A stretch of DNA of 33,850 nucleotides. It comes from UBA993 sp964436815 (GTDB lineage: Bacteria; Bacillota; Dethiobacteria; DTU022). The notes under the pieces were generated by a model. That model was not told the origin of the DNA. It saw only the letters and a list, made by a program, of their open reading frames with translations, and searched no databases. The position numbers and the translations under genes are program-made. Location: positions 1 to 33,850 of the forward strand of contig CAYTER010000020.1 in assembly GCA_964436815.1 (NCBI GenBank). The letters run 5' to 3'. This document shows positions 1 through 7,367 of this stretch, one piece after another. How positions within the stretch are numbered: position 1 is the stretch's first letter; each line of letters starts with the position of its first letter.

Positions 1-23
1 GAGCTGTGGATTATGCCAAGTAA
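1..23 (+). CDS. rny: ribonuclease Y, last codons only (partial)
   Basis: Only the extreme 3' end is in the window. In frame 3 the sequence reads A-V-D-Y-A-K then TAA at 21-23. This matches the usual C-terminus of RNase Y (R-A-V-D/E-Y-A-K), the membrane-anchored endoribonuclease that starts mRNA decay in Bacillota. The next gene is ymdB, which commonly follows rny in this phylum, so context and peptide agree. The call rests on six residues plus synteny. Confidence 0.72.
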
Positions 24-65
24 AGGCTTTCGGTGACTCAGACAGTTTATAATTAATAGTCAGAA

Positions 66-92
66 AAGGTGCCCCTAGCGGGCACCTTCTTG
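66..92 (+). terminator. hairpin after rny, probable intrinsic terminator
   Basis: A perfect 9-bp stem (66-74 with 80-88, arms AAGGTGCCC and GGGCACCTT) closes a 5-nt loop and is followed by a short, interrupted T-run (CTTCTTGT). The stem is strong but the T-tract is poor, so it may only partly separate rny from ymdB. Confidence 0.6.
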
Positions 93-140
93 TCAGGATA
101 ACCTGATCAAATTAGTTCTAGTGCAAACGGAGTGAAAGAA

Positions 141-926
141 TTGCGAATCCTGTTTATTGGAGATTTAGTCGGCAAACCGGGCCGGATTTATCTGCAGGAA
201 AATCTTCCTGCAATGAAAAGAAATATCGGAGCAGACCTGGTGATCGCCAATGCTGAAAATGCGGCAGGAGGCGCCGGCATAACTGAAAGAGTCTTTAATG
301 AAATCCGTAACTGCGGTGTTGATCTCTTAACCGGTGGTAACCACATCTGGGATCAAAAAGAGGTTTATAACTTCATCGATCGAGAAGAGAGATTGCTCCG
401 ACCGGCTAACTATCCTGTTCAGACAACCCCCGGAAGAGGTTCATTGATCATCAGACTGAGAAAGGGCAGGTTAGAGGTAGCGGTGATCAATCTAATCGGA
501 AGAGTCTTTATGCGAGCCGTAGACTGTCCGTTCAGAGCTGCTGATCGTGAACTAGAAATGTTGCAGGGTAGAACACCAATCATCCTGGTTGACTTTCATG
601 CCGAAGCAACTTCTGAAAAACAGGCTATGGGTTGGTACCTTAATGGAAAAGTCAGTGCGGTGATCGGCACTCACAGTCATGTGCAGACTGCAGATGAGAG
701 AATCTTGTCTAAAGGAACAGCCTATATTTCAGATGTCGGTATGGTCGGTTTGTATGATTCTATTCTGGGAGTTAATATCGCAGAGCCTTTACAGATGTTT
801 TTAACTCAACAACCTAAAAGGCTCTCGATCGGTAAGGGTTTAACACTGTTTAATGCCTGCCTGATTGAAATCGACGACTCGAGCGGAAAAGCTATTTCCA
901 TAGAAAGAATTAAAGATGTTAAATAA
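141..926 (+). CDS. ymdB: YmdB-family metallophosphoesterase (TIGR00282)
   Basis: Cytosolic calcineurin-like metallophosphoesterase. Family members hydrolyse 2',3'-cyclic nucleotides and affect the sporulation/biofilm decision in Bacillus. I place the start at TTG 141, giving M-R-I-L-F-I-G-D as in the Bacillus protein; an in-frame GTG at 132 sits inside the ribosome binding site (GGAG, 129-132), which is correctly spaced only for TTG 141. Metal-ligand motifs are intact (numbering from TTG): G-D at 7-8, A-E-N at 38-40, G-G-N-H at 65-68, D-F-H-A-E-A at 151-156, and G-T-H-S-H near 176-180. At 261 residues the length is normal for the family. It follows rny directly and precedes spoVS, a common Bacillota order. 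Confidence 0.93.
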   Translation: MRILFIGDLVGKPGRIYLQENLPAMKRNIGADLVIANAENAAGGAGITERVFNEIRNCGVDLLTGGNHIWDQKEVYNFIDREERLLRPANYPVQTTPGRGSLIIRLRKGRLEVAVINLIGRVFMRAVDCPFRAADRELEMLQGRTPIILVDFHAEATSEKQAMGWYLNGKVSAVIGTHSHVQTADERILSKGTAYISDVGMVGLYDSILGVNIAEPLQMFLTQQPKRLSIGKGLTLFNACLIEIDDSSGKAISIERIKDVK

Positions 927-958
927 GCTGTGTACATCAAATTATTCATATAATTCTG

Positions 959-985
959 GCAGGAATTCCTGATCATATAAAGAAT
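959..985 (+). promoter_or_regulatory. candidate sigma-H promoter of spoVS
   Basis: A -35-like GCAGGAATT (959-967) and a -10-like AGAAT (981-985) are separated by 13 nt. This fits the sigma-H pattern RWAGGAxxT - 12-14 nt - HGAAT with one mismatch (C for W). Transcription would start about 10 nt before the AAGGAGG at 1004-1010. spoVS is sigma-H dependent in Bacillus subtilis (established knowledge); conservation here is inferred. Confidence 0.6.
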
Positions 986-1019
986 AGATTAGATAAATCC
1001 GCGAAGGAGGCATCTAATA

Positions 1020-1280
1020 ATGGATGTATTAAAAGTCTCGGCAAAATCAAATCCAAATTCTGTTGCAGGAGCGCTAGCCGGAGTATTACGGGAAAAAGGG
1101 AATGCAGAAATACAGACTATAGGAGCAGGCGCATTGAACCAGGCAGTAAAGGCAGTGGCAATAGCAAGAGGTTTTGTCGCACCGGGTGGCATCGATCTGA
1201 TTTGCATACCAGCCTTTACGGATATCGAAATTGATGGTGAGGAAAGGACTGCTATCAAACTGATCATCGAACCTCGCTGA
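1020..1280 (+). CDS. spoVS: stage V sporulation protein S
   Basis: Small (86-residue) Alba-like protein needed for normal progression to late sporulation (coat assembly and core dehydration in Bacillus). The whole sequence is recognisable: it opens with M-D-V-L-K-V-S-A-K-S and contains the S-V-A-G-A-L-A-G-V-L segment (residues 14-23), the G-A-G-A-L-N-Q-A-V-K-A-V-A-I-A-R block (35-50) and the P-G-G-I-D-L stretch. Start ATG 1020 has a strong AAGGAGG nine bases upstream. It is monocistronic: its own candidate sigma-H promoter lies upstream and a good terminator follows. Its presence supports an endospore-forming host. Confidence 0.97.
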   Translation: MDVLKVSAKSNPNSVAGALAGVLREKGNAEIQTIGAGALNQAVKAVAIARGFVAPGGIDLICIPAFTDIEIDGEERTAIKLIIEPR

Positions 1281-1308
1281 ATTTCACCCACAGAAGGTCA
1301 ATGCTTAT

Positions 1309-1347
1309 AAACGCCCTCCGTTATTTCTCGGTTGAGGGTGTTTTTTT
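1309..1347 (+). terminator. intrinsic terminator of spoVS
   Basis: Stem 1309-1318 pairs with 1334-1343 (core CCCTC/GAGGG, extended by one G.T wobble and A-T pairs), followed by seven Ts (1341-1347, partly shared with the stem). Classical rho-independent terminator. Confidence 0.85.
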
Positions 1348-1386
1348 GCCCAAGCAGCAAGAAATCACATCAGACAACGCTAAAGG

Positions 1387-2238
1387 GTGAAGATACTGAG
1401 CAATTCAATAAATAAGATAAAAAACCGGGTAGATTTACACCTCCACAGCAACTGTTCAGACGGTTTATTCAGCCCTGGGAAACTTGTTATGAGCATGGCG
1501 TCACACGGCCTGGCTGCCTTTGCCCTGACAGACCATGACACGATAGCCGGGCTGGAGGAAGCATCAGCATCTGCTCTTGCAAATGAGATAGAATTTGTTG
1601 CGGGTATTGAAATCAGCGTGATAGAAGATAATCGTGAAACACATATTCTTGGATATTATCCTCGCAATTTAGCAGCCTTAAAAGATCAGCTTGATTATTT
1701 GCAAAATCAGCGGTTTACCCGGATGGAAAAGATCATTCACCTACTTAACAAACATGGTTTCAAAATCAGTTATGAAGAAGTATTGGATGAAGCCGGTGAT
1801 GCTGCTCCAGGCAGATTACATCTTGCCCGCTTAATGTTGCGAAAAAAATATATCCATACCATTGAAGAGGGTTTCAAGCTATATTTGGGTGCTAAAAGTT
1901 TTGCCTATGTTCCACGGCAGACGCTTGGTCTTGCTGAAACCATTGCGCTTCTTGTTGAATGCAAGGCCGTTCCGGTCATTGCTCATCCGGGAGCTGAAGG
2001 TTTACGATTAATTAATCAGCTTGTTCCTTTGGGACTGAAAGGCATAGAAGTATTTCACCCGGATCATAGCCGCTCTTTAATAAAAGATTCTCAAAAAATT
2101 GCGGCCGAATATAGTTTAGTGGTTACCGGAGGATCAGACTTTCACGGATACCGGGATAACGAAGGTTTTTACCCATTGAAGCAGACGATCGCTTATCACT
2201 ATCTCAGTGAACTTAAATTAATCGCTCTTCAAACCTGA
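1387..2238 (+). CDS. PHP-domain phosphoesterase (RNase AM / TrpH-YciV type)
   Basis: Predicted cytosolic metal-dependent phosphoesterase of the polymerase-and-histidinol-phosphatase superfamily, in the stand-alone subfamily that includes E. coli RNase AM (YciV) and 3',5'-nucleotide bisphosphate phosphatases. Metal motifs appear in the expected order: H-L-H-S near residue 18 with S-D-G just after, D-H-D-T near 49, G-I-E-I-S near 72, A-H-P-G near 198, and G-S-D-F-H-G near the C-terminus. The length (283) is typical. The start is uncertain: GTG 1387 lies inside the only SD-like stretch (AAAGGGTGA, 1382-1390), so initiation a few codons later is possible. Substrate cannot be deduced. The gene lies after the spoVS terminator and before the oad promoter, so it is probably its own unit. 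Confidence 0.88.
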   Translation: MKILSNSINKIKNRVDLHLHSNCSDGLFSPGKLVMSMASHGLAAFALTDHDTIAGLEEASASALANEIEFVAGIEISVIEDNRETHILGYYPRNLAALKDQLDYLQNQRFTRMEKIIHLLNKHGFKISYEEVLDEAGDAAPGRLHLARLMLRKKYIHTIEEGFKLYLGAKSFAYVPRQTLGLAETIALLVECKAVPVIAHPGAEGLRLINQLVPLGLKGIEVFHPDHSRSLIKDSQKIAAEYSLVVTGGSDFHGYRDNEGFYPLKQTIAYHYLSELKLIALQT

Positions 2239-2266
2239 AACTTTCGCTTTTTAAACCGGAATACAC

Positions 2267-2295
2267 TTTTCATTCGCTCTTTTAAATGCTACAAT
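2267..2295 (+). promoter_or_regulatory. probable sigma-A promoter of oadG-bccp-oadB-gltX
   Basis: TTTTCA (2267-2272), 17-nt spacer, extended -10 TGCTACAAT (2287-2295). The -10 matches TATAAT at 5 of 6 positions and carries the TG extension. It sits 36 bases before the oadG start, whose ribosome binding site is AAAGGGG at 2314-2320. Confidence 0.6.
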
Positions 2296-2331
2296 CATTA
2301 ATATGTTTGGCTTAAAGGGGTAATAATAGAT

Positions 2332-2727
2332 ATGGTAAAATTAGAATTTGCCTTACAGGTCATGGTCATCGGATTCATGGTTGTCATGGTAACACTTGTA
2401 TTATTATACGGTATATTGATCATCTTCAGCCGCATTTTCAGAAAGCCGGTTAAGACCGAAAAATCCTCGGAAACAGATTTTAATAATTCTGCTGCGATCA
2501 AGGCTGAAACAGAGCAGGCCAAAATTGTAGCAGCAATTACCGCTGCCATATCCAGCTATTTTAATGATCTAAAACCACCTTTTATAATACGCAAGATCTC
2601 ATTAGCTGAACAAACCGGCAATGGAAGCGCAGTTAGCAGCTGGCAGATTACCGGACGAAAACAGCTGATGAACGGAAATACGGATTTGGAGACTATCAGG
2701 AGGAATAAAAAACGTGAAAAAATTTAA
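2332..2727 (+). CDS. OadG-family gamma subunit of a sodium-pumping decarboxylase
   Basis: Small membrane subunit that anchors and stabilises biotin-dependent, Na+-translocating decarboxylases (oxaloacetate, methylmalonyl-CoA, glutaconyl-CoA or malonate types). One hydrophobic N-terminal helix covers about residues 8-33 (rich in V, M, L, I, F). A short basic stop follows (R-I-F-R-K), then a variable soluble region of about 95 residues. That layout and the 131-residue length fit OadG/MmdD. The 3' end overlaps the biotin carrier gene by 14 bases in another frame, so translation is probably coupled. Family assignment rests on topology and on the two downstream partners more than on sequence motifs. 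Confidence 0.72.
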   Translation: MVKLEFALQVMVIGFMVVMVTLVLLYGILIIFSRIFRKPVKTEKSSETDFNNSAAIKAETEQAKIVAAITAAISSYFNDLKPPFIIRKISLAEQTGNGSAVSSWQITGRKQLMNGNTDLETIRRNKKREKI

Positions 2728-3127
2728 AGTAAAAGTAGAAGGTAAAGAATACCTGGTTGAGGTAGAGGAGCTAACTGGTACAGTCAGTAATGTAGCTACT
2801 AATCCTGTCGTACAACCAACTGTAAAACCTGCGTTAAATCCCGGACCTGCTGTTATACCGGCTGCGAAAAGTCCGGCAACTGATAGCGCCCCAAATACTC
2901 CGCCGGCTGAAGGTGAAAAGGTTGTCAAAGCACCGATGCCCGGTTCGGTTTTGGAAGTTAAAGTTAAAGCAGGTGATCAGGCAAATGCCGGAGATGTCCT
3001 GATCATTCTTGAAGCTATGAAAATGGAAAATGAATTAACTGCTCCCCAGGCCGGTACTATCCAGGAAGTACTAGTGAAAAAAGGTGATACTGTTAATAGT
3101 GGAGATCCCTTAATCGTTATGTCCTAA
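2714..3127 (+). CDS. biotin carboxyl carrier subunit of a Na+-pumping decarboxylase
   Basis: Biotinyl-lipoyl carrier protein that shuttles the carboxyl group from the carboxyltransferase to the membrane beta subunit. The layout matches GcdC/MmdC carriers: a short N-terminal beta segment (residues 1-20), a Pro/Ala/Val/Thr-rich flexible linker (about 28-66), and a C-terminal biotinyl domain (68-137) with the biotin motif E-A-M-K-M-E-N, Lys103 being the acceptor. Translation starts at GTG 2714 after AGGAGG at 2698-2703, inside the end of oadG. No carboxyltransferase (alpha) subunit is encoded nearby, so the substrate acid is unknown and the alpha subunit must lie elsewhere. Confidence 0.9.
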   Translation: MKKFKVKVEGKEYLVEVEELTGTVSNVATNPVVQPTVKPALNPGPAVIPAAKSPATDSAPNTPPAEGEKVVKAPMPGSVLEVKVKAGDQANAGDVLIILEAMKMENELTAPQAGTIQEVLVKKGDTVNSGDPLIVMS

Positions 3128-3167
3128 GGTAAAATATTGATTAAGTTGTGAAAGGGGTTGTTCCGCT

Positions 3168-4298
3168 TTGCTTGATTTGTTACTGGAGTTTATATCCGGC
3201 ACCGGATTTTACAATATGCAGCTAAATGAAGCGATAATGATTGTTATCGCCTGTTTTCTTCTTTATCTTGGCATTGCGAAAAAATACGAGCCATTACTGC
3301 TTGTGCCAATAAGCTTTGGCATCCTATTGGTAAATTTGCCGTTAGGTGGATTAATGCAGGCTGAATCAGGTCAGCTGTTGGGGGGACTTTTTTATTACCT
3401 GGCTAAAGGCTTGGAACTCGGTATTTACCCACCATTAATTTTCTTGGGGGTAGGGGCAATGACCGATTTCGGCCCCTTGATTGCCAATCCGGTTACATTG
3501 CTGCTTGGCGCAGCAGCACAGTTCGGTATTTTTTTAACATTCATCGGAGCATTTTTTTTAGGTTTTTCTGCTCAGCAGTCAGGAGCAATCGGTATCATCG
3601 GTGGGGCAGATGGTCCGACGGCAATTTTTCTGGCCAACAGGCTAGCGCCTGAACTGCTTGGCTCGATTGCGATTGCTGCTTACTCGTATATGGCGCTTGT
3701 CCCAATCATTCAACCACCAATTATGCGCCTTTTAACCACTAAAAAAGAGAGAACTGTGGTTATGGAACAACTTCGGCCTGTTTCGAAAGTAGAAAAAATT
3801 ATGTTTCCGATTGTTGTCATTATTTTAACCGGATTGCTTCTACCGGCAGCTATACCGCTTCTTGGCATGCTAATGTTCGGCAATCTGTTACGCGAATCAG
3901 GTGTTACCGAACGGTTAAGCAAGGGAGCGCAAAATGAACTTAATAATATCATCGTTATTTTCTTAGGTTTAACAGTTGGCGCAAAAGCAACAGCAGCTTA
4001 CTTTCTCACTCCTGATACCATAAAAATTATCATATTGGGTTTAAGTGCTTTTGCTTTTGGTACTGCTGGAGGGGTTTTGATGGGCAAAATGCTGTATTAT
4101 TTGACTGGGGGTAAAATTAATCCCCTGATCGGATCTGCCGGTGTGTCGGCAGTACCCATGGCTGCAAGGGTATCACAGACCGTGGGAAAAGCTGAAAACC
4201 CGAATAATTACCTGCTGATGCATGCAATGGGCCCCAACGTAGCTGGTGTTATCGGTTCCGCAGTTGCAGCAGGAATACTACTTTCAATATTAAATTAA
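3168..4298 (+). CDS. beta subunit of a Na+-translocating decarboxylase (OadB/MmdB/GcdB)
   Basis: Multi-pass membrane protein that decarboxylates carboxybiotin and couples the energy to Na+ export. It has about nine hydrophobic segments and the family signature G-G-A-D-G-P-T-A-I-F at about residues 145-154. Its aspartate corresponds to the Asp known to be essential for Na+ translocation in Klebsiella OadB. A second conserved region near the C-terminus reads G-P-N-V-A-G-V-I-G-S. The length of 376 is normal for GcdB/MmdB. Start TTG 3168 follows AAAGGGG at 3151-3157. It forms an operon with oadG and the biotin carrier upstream and gltX 15 bases downstream. Confidence 0.95.
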   Translation: MLDLLLEFISGTGFYNMQLNEAIMIVIACFLLYLGIAKKYEPLLLVPISFGILLVNLPLGGLMQAESGQLLGGLFYYLAKGLELGIYPPLIFLGVGAMTDFGPLIANPVTLLLGAAAQFGIFLTFIGAFFLGFSAQQSGAIGIIGGADGPTAIFLANRLAPELLGSIAIAAYSYMALVPIIQPPIMRLLTTKKERTVVMEQLRPVSKVEKIMFPIVVIILTGLLLPAAIPLLGMLMFGNLLRESGVTERLSKGAQNELNNIIVIFLGLTVGAKATAAYFLTPDTIKIIILGLSAFAFGTAGGVLMGKMLYYLTGGKINPLIGSAGVSAVPMAARVSQTVGKAENPNNYLLMHAMGPNVAGVIGSAVAAGILLSILN

Positions 4299-4313
4299 TC
4301 AGCGGGGGACGTT

Positions 4314-5771
4314 TTGTCTAATATAAGAGTCAGATTTGCGCCAAGCCCAACAGGAGAACTACATATCGGAGGGGCGAGAACAGCCCTTTTTAACTTTCTT
4401 TATGCCCACCGGTTCGCTGGAACCTATATTTTAAGAATTGACGATACTGATACGGAAAGATCAAAGGCAGAATACATTGACAAGCTCTTTGAAGCCATGC
4501 GCTGGCTTGGCCTTGACTGGGATGAAGGTCCTTATTATCAATCAAAAAGACTGCCGGATTACATAAAAGAAGCCGACAGGCTTATTGCCGAGAATAAAGC
4601 ATATCGCTGTTACTGCACAGTTGAAGATCTTGCAGCAGGTAGGGAACTTGCCCGTCAGGAAAACCGGGCTTTTCAATATCCGGGAATATGTCGAAACCTG
4701 CCTCCGGATAAAGAACAAGAGCGGATCAACAGCGGAATTAAACCGGTAATAAGGCTGCGTACTCCAGATCAGGGTGATACCGTTGTCAGTGACCTGATCA
4801 GGGGGGAAGTCCGCTTTGATAACCGCGGATTAGATGATTTTATAGTTGTTAAATCAAGCGGACAGCCCACCTATAATTTTGCCAGTGTGGTCGACGATTC
4901 GCAGTTTAAAATCAGCCATGTAATCCGTGCTGAAGAACATCTTTCCAATACTCCCCGTCAGATTCTGTGCGCCCAGGCCCTTGGCTATCGATTGCCTGCT
5001 TATGCTCACGTGCCAATGATTTTAGCTCCTGATCGCAGTAAACTGAGTAAACGTCACGGGGCAACTTCTGTTGAAGAATTCCGCAGCCTCGGATTCCTTC
5101 CTGAAGCTCTGGTAAACTATATGGCCCTGCTCGGTTGGTCGCCAGGGGGAGGCGATGAAGAGAGTGATATATTTACTCTGAAAGAAATGACAGGCTTATT
5201 CAGCTTGGAAAAGGTGGGTAAAACCGCTGCAGTCTATGATACTGATAAATTAACCTGGATGAATGGCCAGTATATACGCGACTATGATTTGGATTCATTA
5301 ACTGAGGCTGCCCGGCCGTTTTACCAGAAAAGAGGCCTGCTAAAAGAGCCGGCTAATAAAGCAGATATAAAGTACCTGAAACAGGTTATCAGCGTCGTCA
5401 GGGAAAGAGCCAAAACCTTAGTTGAGCTGGCTGATCTATCATTTTATTTTTATGAAGATCCCTTTGCCTATGATCAAAAAGGGGTTAAAAAAGCGTTTAA
5501 TAAGGCAGAAGCCGCGGATTATCTGCTTCAGATCTCCGCTTTAATGAAAACACTTGATATTTTCGACCATACTTCAACTGAGACGCTTATCAATGAATAC
5601 TGCTCCAAAAATGAGATATCCATCGGCAAAGTTGTTCAACCGGTGCGCCTCGCTGTTACCGGACTGACCGGTGGTCCAGGTCTGTTTGAAATTATTGAGC
5701 TCTTAGGCCGTGAACGGACTGTGAAGCGCCTTGAAAAAGCAGCTGAGTACATCAGAAAAGAACTTAGTTAA
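4314..5771 (+). CDS. gltX: glutamyl-tRNA synthetase
   Basis: Class I aminoacyl-tRNA synthetase charging tRNA-Glu (and often tRNA-Gln for later amidation by GatCAB in Bacillota). It has the HIGH-type motif H-I-G-G (residues 17-20), the F-A-P-S-P-T-G lead-in, a Zn-binding C-Y-C...Y-P-G-I-C-R region (about 100-127), the KMSKS-type K-L-S-K-R-H-G (about 243-249), and a full anticodon-binding C-terminal half. The length of 485 is typical. Start TTG 4314 lies behind GCGGGGGA (4303-4310) with a short spacer, 15 bases after oadB, suggesting co-transcription with the decarboxylase genes, an unusual partnership. A tRNA-Gln gene lies about 200 bases further on, on the opposite strand. Discriminating versus non-discriminating specificity cannot be judged by eye. 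Confidence 0.97.
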   Translation: MSNIRVRFAPSPTGELHIGGARTALFNFLYAHRFAGTYILRIDDTDTERSKAEYIDKLFEAMRWLGLDWDEGPYYQSKRLPDYIKEADRLIAENKAYRCYCTVEDLAAGRELARQENRAFQYPGICRNLPPDKEQERINSGIKPVIRLRTPDQGDTVVSDLIRGEVRFDNRGLDDFIVVKSSGQPTYNFASVVDDSQFKISHVIRAEEHLSNTPRQILCAQALGYRLPAYAHVPMILAPDRSKLSKRHGATSVEEFRSLGFLPEALVNYMALLGWSPGGGDEESDIFTLKEMTGLFSLEKVGKTAAVYDTDKLTWMNGQYIRDYDLDSLTEAARPFYQKRGLLKEPANKADIKYLKQVISVVRERAKTLVELADLSFYFYEDPFAYDQKGVKKAFNKAEAADYLLQISALMKTLDIFDHTSTETLINEYCSKNEISIGKVVQPVRLAVTGLTGGPGLFEIIELLGRERTVKRLEKAAEYIRKELS

Positions 5772-5778
5772 ACTAAAG

Positions 5779-5820
5779 CCGGCAGAGGTTTACGATTCAT
5801 TTTCTGCCTGGTGAAATTTT
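5779..5820 (+). terminator. weak hairpin after gltX
   Basis: GGCAGA (5781-5786) pairs with TCTGCC (5803-5808) across a 16-nt loop, followed after a few bases by an AT-rich tail ending in TTTT. It is weak as a terminator. The stronger bidirectional hairpin at 5933-5967 may end gltX transcripts instead. Confidence 0.35.
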
Positions 5821-5821
5821 A

Positions 5822-5911
5822 TTATCGATCTTTTTTATAACCACTTTTTAGAAATAGAACGAGGATAAAGAAGACTGCAATCAAGGCAAAACCAACGATC
5901 AGATTGAACAA
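5822..5911 (-). CDS. 29-residue single-pass membrane micro-protein
   Basis: Unrecognised gene on the minus strand: TTG start at 5911, TAA stop at 5822-5824. A good ribosome binding site (AAAGGGGTGA, forward complement 5916-5925) precedes the start by about 5 nt. The product begins M-F-N-L-I-V-G-F, continues as an unbroken run of about 20 hydrophobic residues (I, V, F, L, A), and ends in the basic tail K-S-G-Y-K-K-D-R. That is the plan of tiny membrane subunits such as CydS-, KdpF- or CydX-like proteins, though I see no specific homology. It lies just downstream of the tRNA-Gln terminator on the same strand, so it may depend on read-through or on a weak local promoter. Function unknown. Confidence 0.55.
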   Translation of the reverse strand: MFNLIVGFALIAVFFILVLFLKSGYKKDR

Positions 5912-5932
5912 TTACTTCACCCCTTTTATAAG

Positions 5933-5967
5933 AAAACCCTCTGTTTGAGAAGAACAGGGGGCTTTTT
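5933..5967. terminator. bidirectional terminator between gltX and tRNA-Gln
   Basis: Stem 5937-5945 (CCCTCTGTT) pairs with 5953-5961 (AACAGGGGG) with one G.T wobble and a 7-nt loop. It is flanked by AAAA (5933-5936) on the left and TTTTT (5963-5967) on the right, so it can stop transcription from both strands: gltX from the left and tRNA-Gln from the right. Confidence 0.82.
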
Positions 5968-5969
5968 AC

Positions 5970-6043
5970 TGGCTGCGGGACTAGGGATCGAACCTAGGCT
6001 TGATGATCCAGAGTCATCCGTGCTACCGCTACACCATCCCGCA
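5970..6043 (-). tRNA. tRNA-Gln (anticodon CTG)
   Basis: Read on the minus strand, TGCGGGA (6043-6037) pairs with TCCCGCA near the 3' end. The anticodon stem is GATGA/TCATC with loop C-T-C-T-G-G-A, giving anticodon CTG, which reads CAG. The T-arm is CTAGG-TTCGATC-CCTAG. The discriminator is G and the CCA end is encoded (5970-5972). All arms are intact. Confidence 0.95.
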
Positions 6044-6055
6044 ATGACAATATTC

Positions 6056-6084
6056 ATTATACTTAAATACAATAAACGATGCAA
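6056..6084 (-). promoter_or_regulatory. promoter of tRNA-Gln
   Basis: On the minus strand TTGCAT (6084-6079), a 17-nt spacer and a perfect TATAAT (6061-6056). The expected start point lies about six bases before the mature 5' end of the tRNA. Confidence 0.65.
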
Positions 6085-6099
6085 CAGTCAGGGTGCCTG

Positions 6100-7302
6100 T
6101 TAAAAATCAAAGTATTTACTGACACTGCGGTAGGGGTGCCACCTGCGGGGAGCGCAGCACTTATCTTCGATCATATCTTCGTATACTTCGATCATCTGTT
6201 CAGCACAGCGTGAAGAAGAGACAAGAGTTGCATTATGACAGGCTGACTTGCTCATTTTACTGCGCAAAACTTTATCAACAAGCAGCTGCAACACGGCGTC
6301 CGTAAACGAAGTTAATGTCGGATCAGTTAGCAGACCGTCTTCGCCGTGTAGAACAATTTCAGCAGGACCAAAGGCCCGGACTGCTACTACCGGCAAACCT
6401 GCGGCTTTAGCCTCACCGATTACCAGCCCCTGCGTTTCCGTTACCGAGGGAAAGACAAAAAGGTCGGCGCTGGCAAAACAGTGGACTATTTTATTTCGAG
6501 GCAGAACTCCGGTAAAGGTTACAACATTTTTAAGGCCGTTTTTTACGCAAAAACGTTTTAACAGTTCTTCCTGTGGCCCATTACCGACAAGGACAAGGTG
6601 TGTTTCCGGGTGGAGACGGTTTATTTCCTGAAAAGATTTGAGTAAAAACATAACATTCTTTTCCTTACCTAAGCGTCCTACAAAAAGAAGAACTGTTTTT
6701 TCGGGGCTGATATTATAATTTTCAGCAAGCCAGGAAGGATTAAGATCAACAAACTCAGCCAGATCAATACCCGTAGGGATATTGACAATAGGAGCCTCCA
6801 CTCCGATTCTGCGGAGATAATTTACAACTAATTGTGACGGCGCGACGACCATGTTACAGCGGTTACAAAAATCGCGGCTGATCAACTGCACTATCTGTCG
6901 TGATGCCGATTCGGCGAAGGGTATATAGTGGACATACTGATCATACAAAGTGTGAAAGGTAAAAACCAGGGGTAGCCGGTGTCTTCTGGCAGCCCTTGCC
7001 CCTAAGCTGCCCATTAAGAAGGGAGAGTGAACATGAATTATGTCTAATCCGATTTTTTTGATTGTGGGGCTTAACTGAACAGAAATCGGCAGGGGTATGG
7101 AGAATTCAGGCATTGTTGGAGCTGGAAAGGCCGCAAAACGAAAAACCTTATCCTCCTTTGGAGGATGCAAAAGAGGGTAATCGGGTCCGAAAATATATAC
7201 TTCATGACCGCGATTGGTAAATTCTTTGGCAAAAAGGTCAATTGATCTGACGACTCCACTGGTATACGGGCGATAACTATCGGTGAAGACCCCGATCTTC
7301 AA
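6100..7302 (-). CDS. GT4-family glycosyltransferase (glycolipid synthase-like)
   Basis: GT-B fold retaining glycosyltransferase. The N-terminus M-K-I-G-V-F-T-D-S-Y-R-P and the following S-G-V-V-R-S-I segment resemble Bacillota enzymes that glucosylate diacylglycerol. In the C-terminal half there is the F-V-G-R-L-G-K-E-K-N nucleotide-sugar motif and the E-x7-E signature (T-E-T-Q-G-L-V-I-G-E-A). I prefer TTG 7302 as the start because the SD AAGGAAGGTG lies 9-10 nt upstream of it; a GTG at 7314 overlaps that SD and would add four non-conserved residues. No transmembrane segment is seen, so it is probably peripheral at the membrane. Donor and acceptor cannot be fixed. It lies downstream of the capA-like gene on the same strand. 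Confidence 0.88.
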   Translation of the reverse strand: MKIGVFTDSYRPYTSGVVRSIDLFAKEFTNRGHEVYIFGPDYPLLHPPKEDKVFRFAAFPAPTMPEFSIPLPISVQLSPTIKKIGLDIIHVHSPFLMGSLGARAARRHRLPLVFTFHTLYDQYVHYIPFAESASRQIVQLISRDFCNRCNMVVAPSQLVVNYLRRIGVEAPIVNIPTGIDLAEFVDLNPSWLAENYNISPEKTVLLFVGRLGKEKNVMFLLKSFQEINRLHPETHLVLVGNGPQEELLKRFCVKNGLKNVVTFTGVLPRNKIVHCFASADLFVFPSVTETQGLVIGEAKAAGLPVVAVRAFGPAEIVLHGEDGLLTDPTLTSFTDAVLQLLVDKVLRSKMSKSACHNATLVSSSRCAEQMIEVYEDMIEDKCCAPRRWHPYRSVSKYFDF

Positions 7303-7367
7303 TAAAGTTAACACCTTCCTTTTGATTTACTGACAACAGTTTACTCTCTAGCCAGATATCCCGTTTA

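Noticed and set aside
989..1291. A 100-codon frame antisense to spoVS
   Set aside because: SpoVS on the plus strand is unambiguous and fully covers this region; the antisense frame has no SD or recognisable motif.
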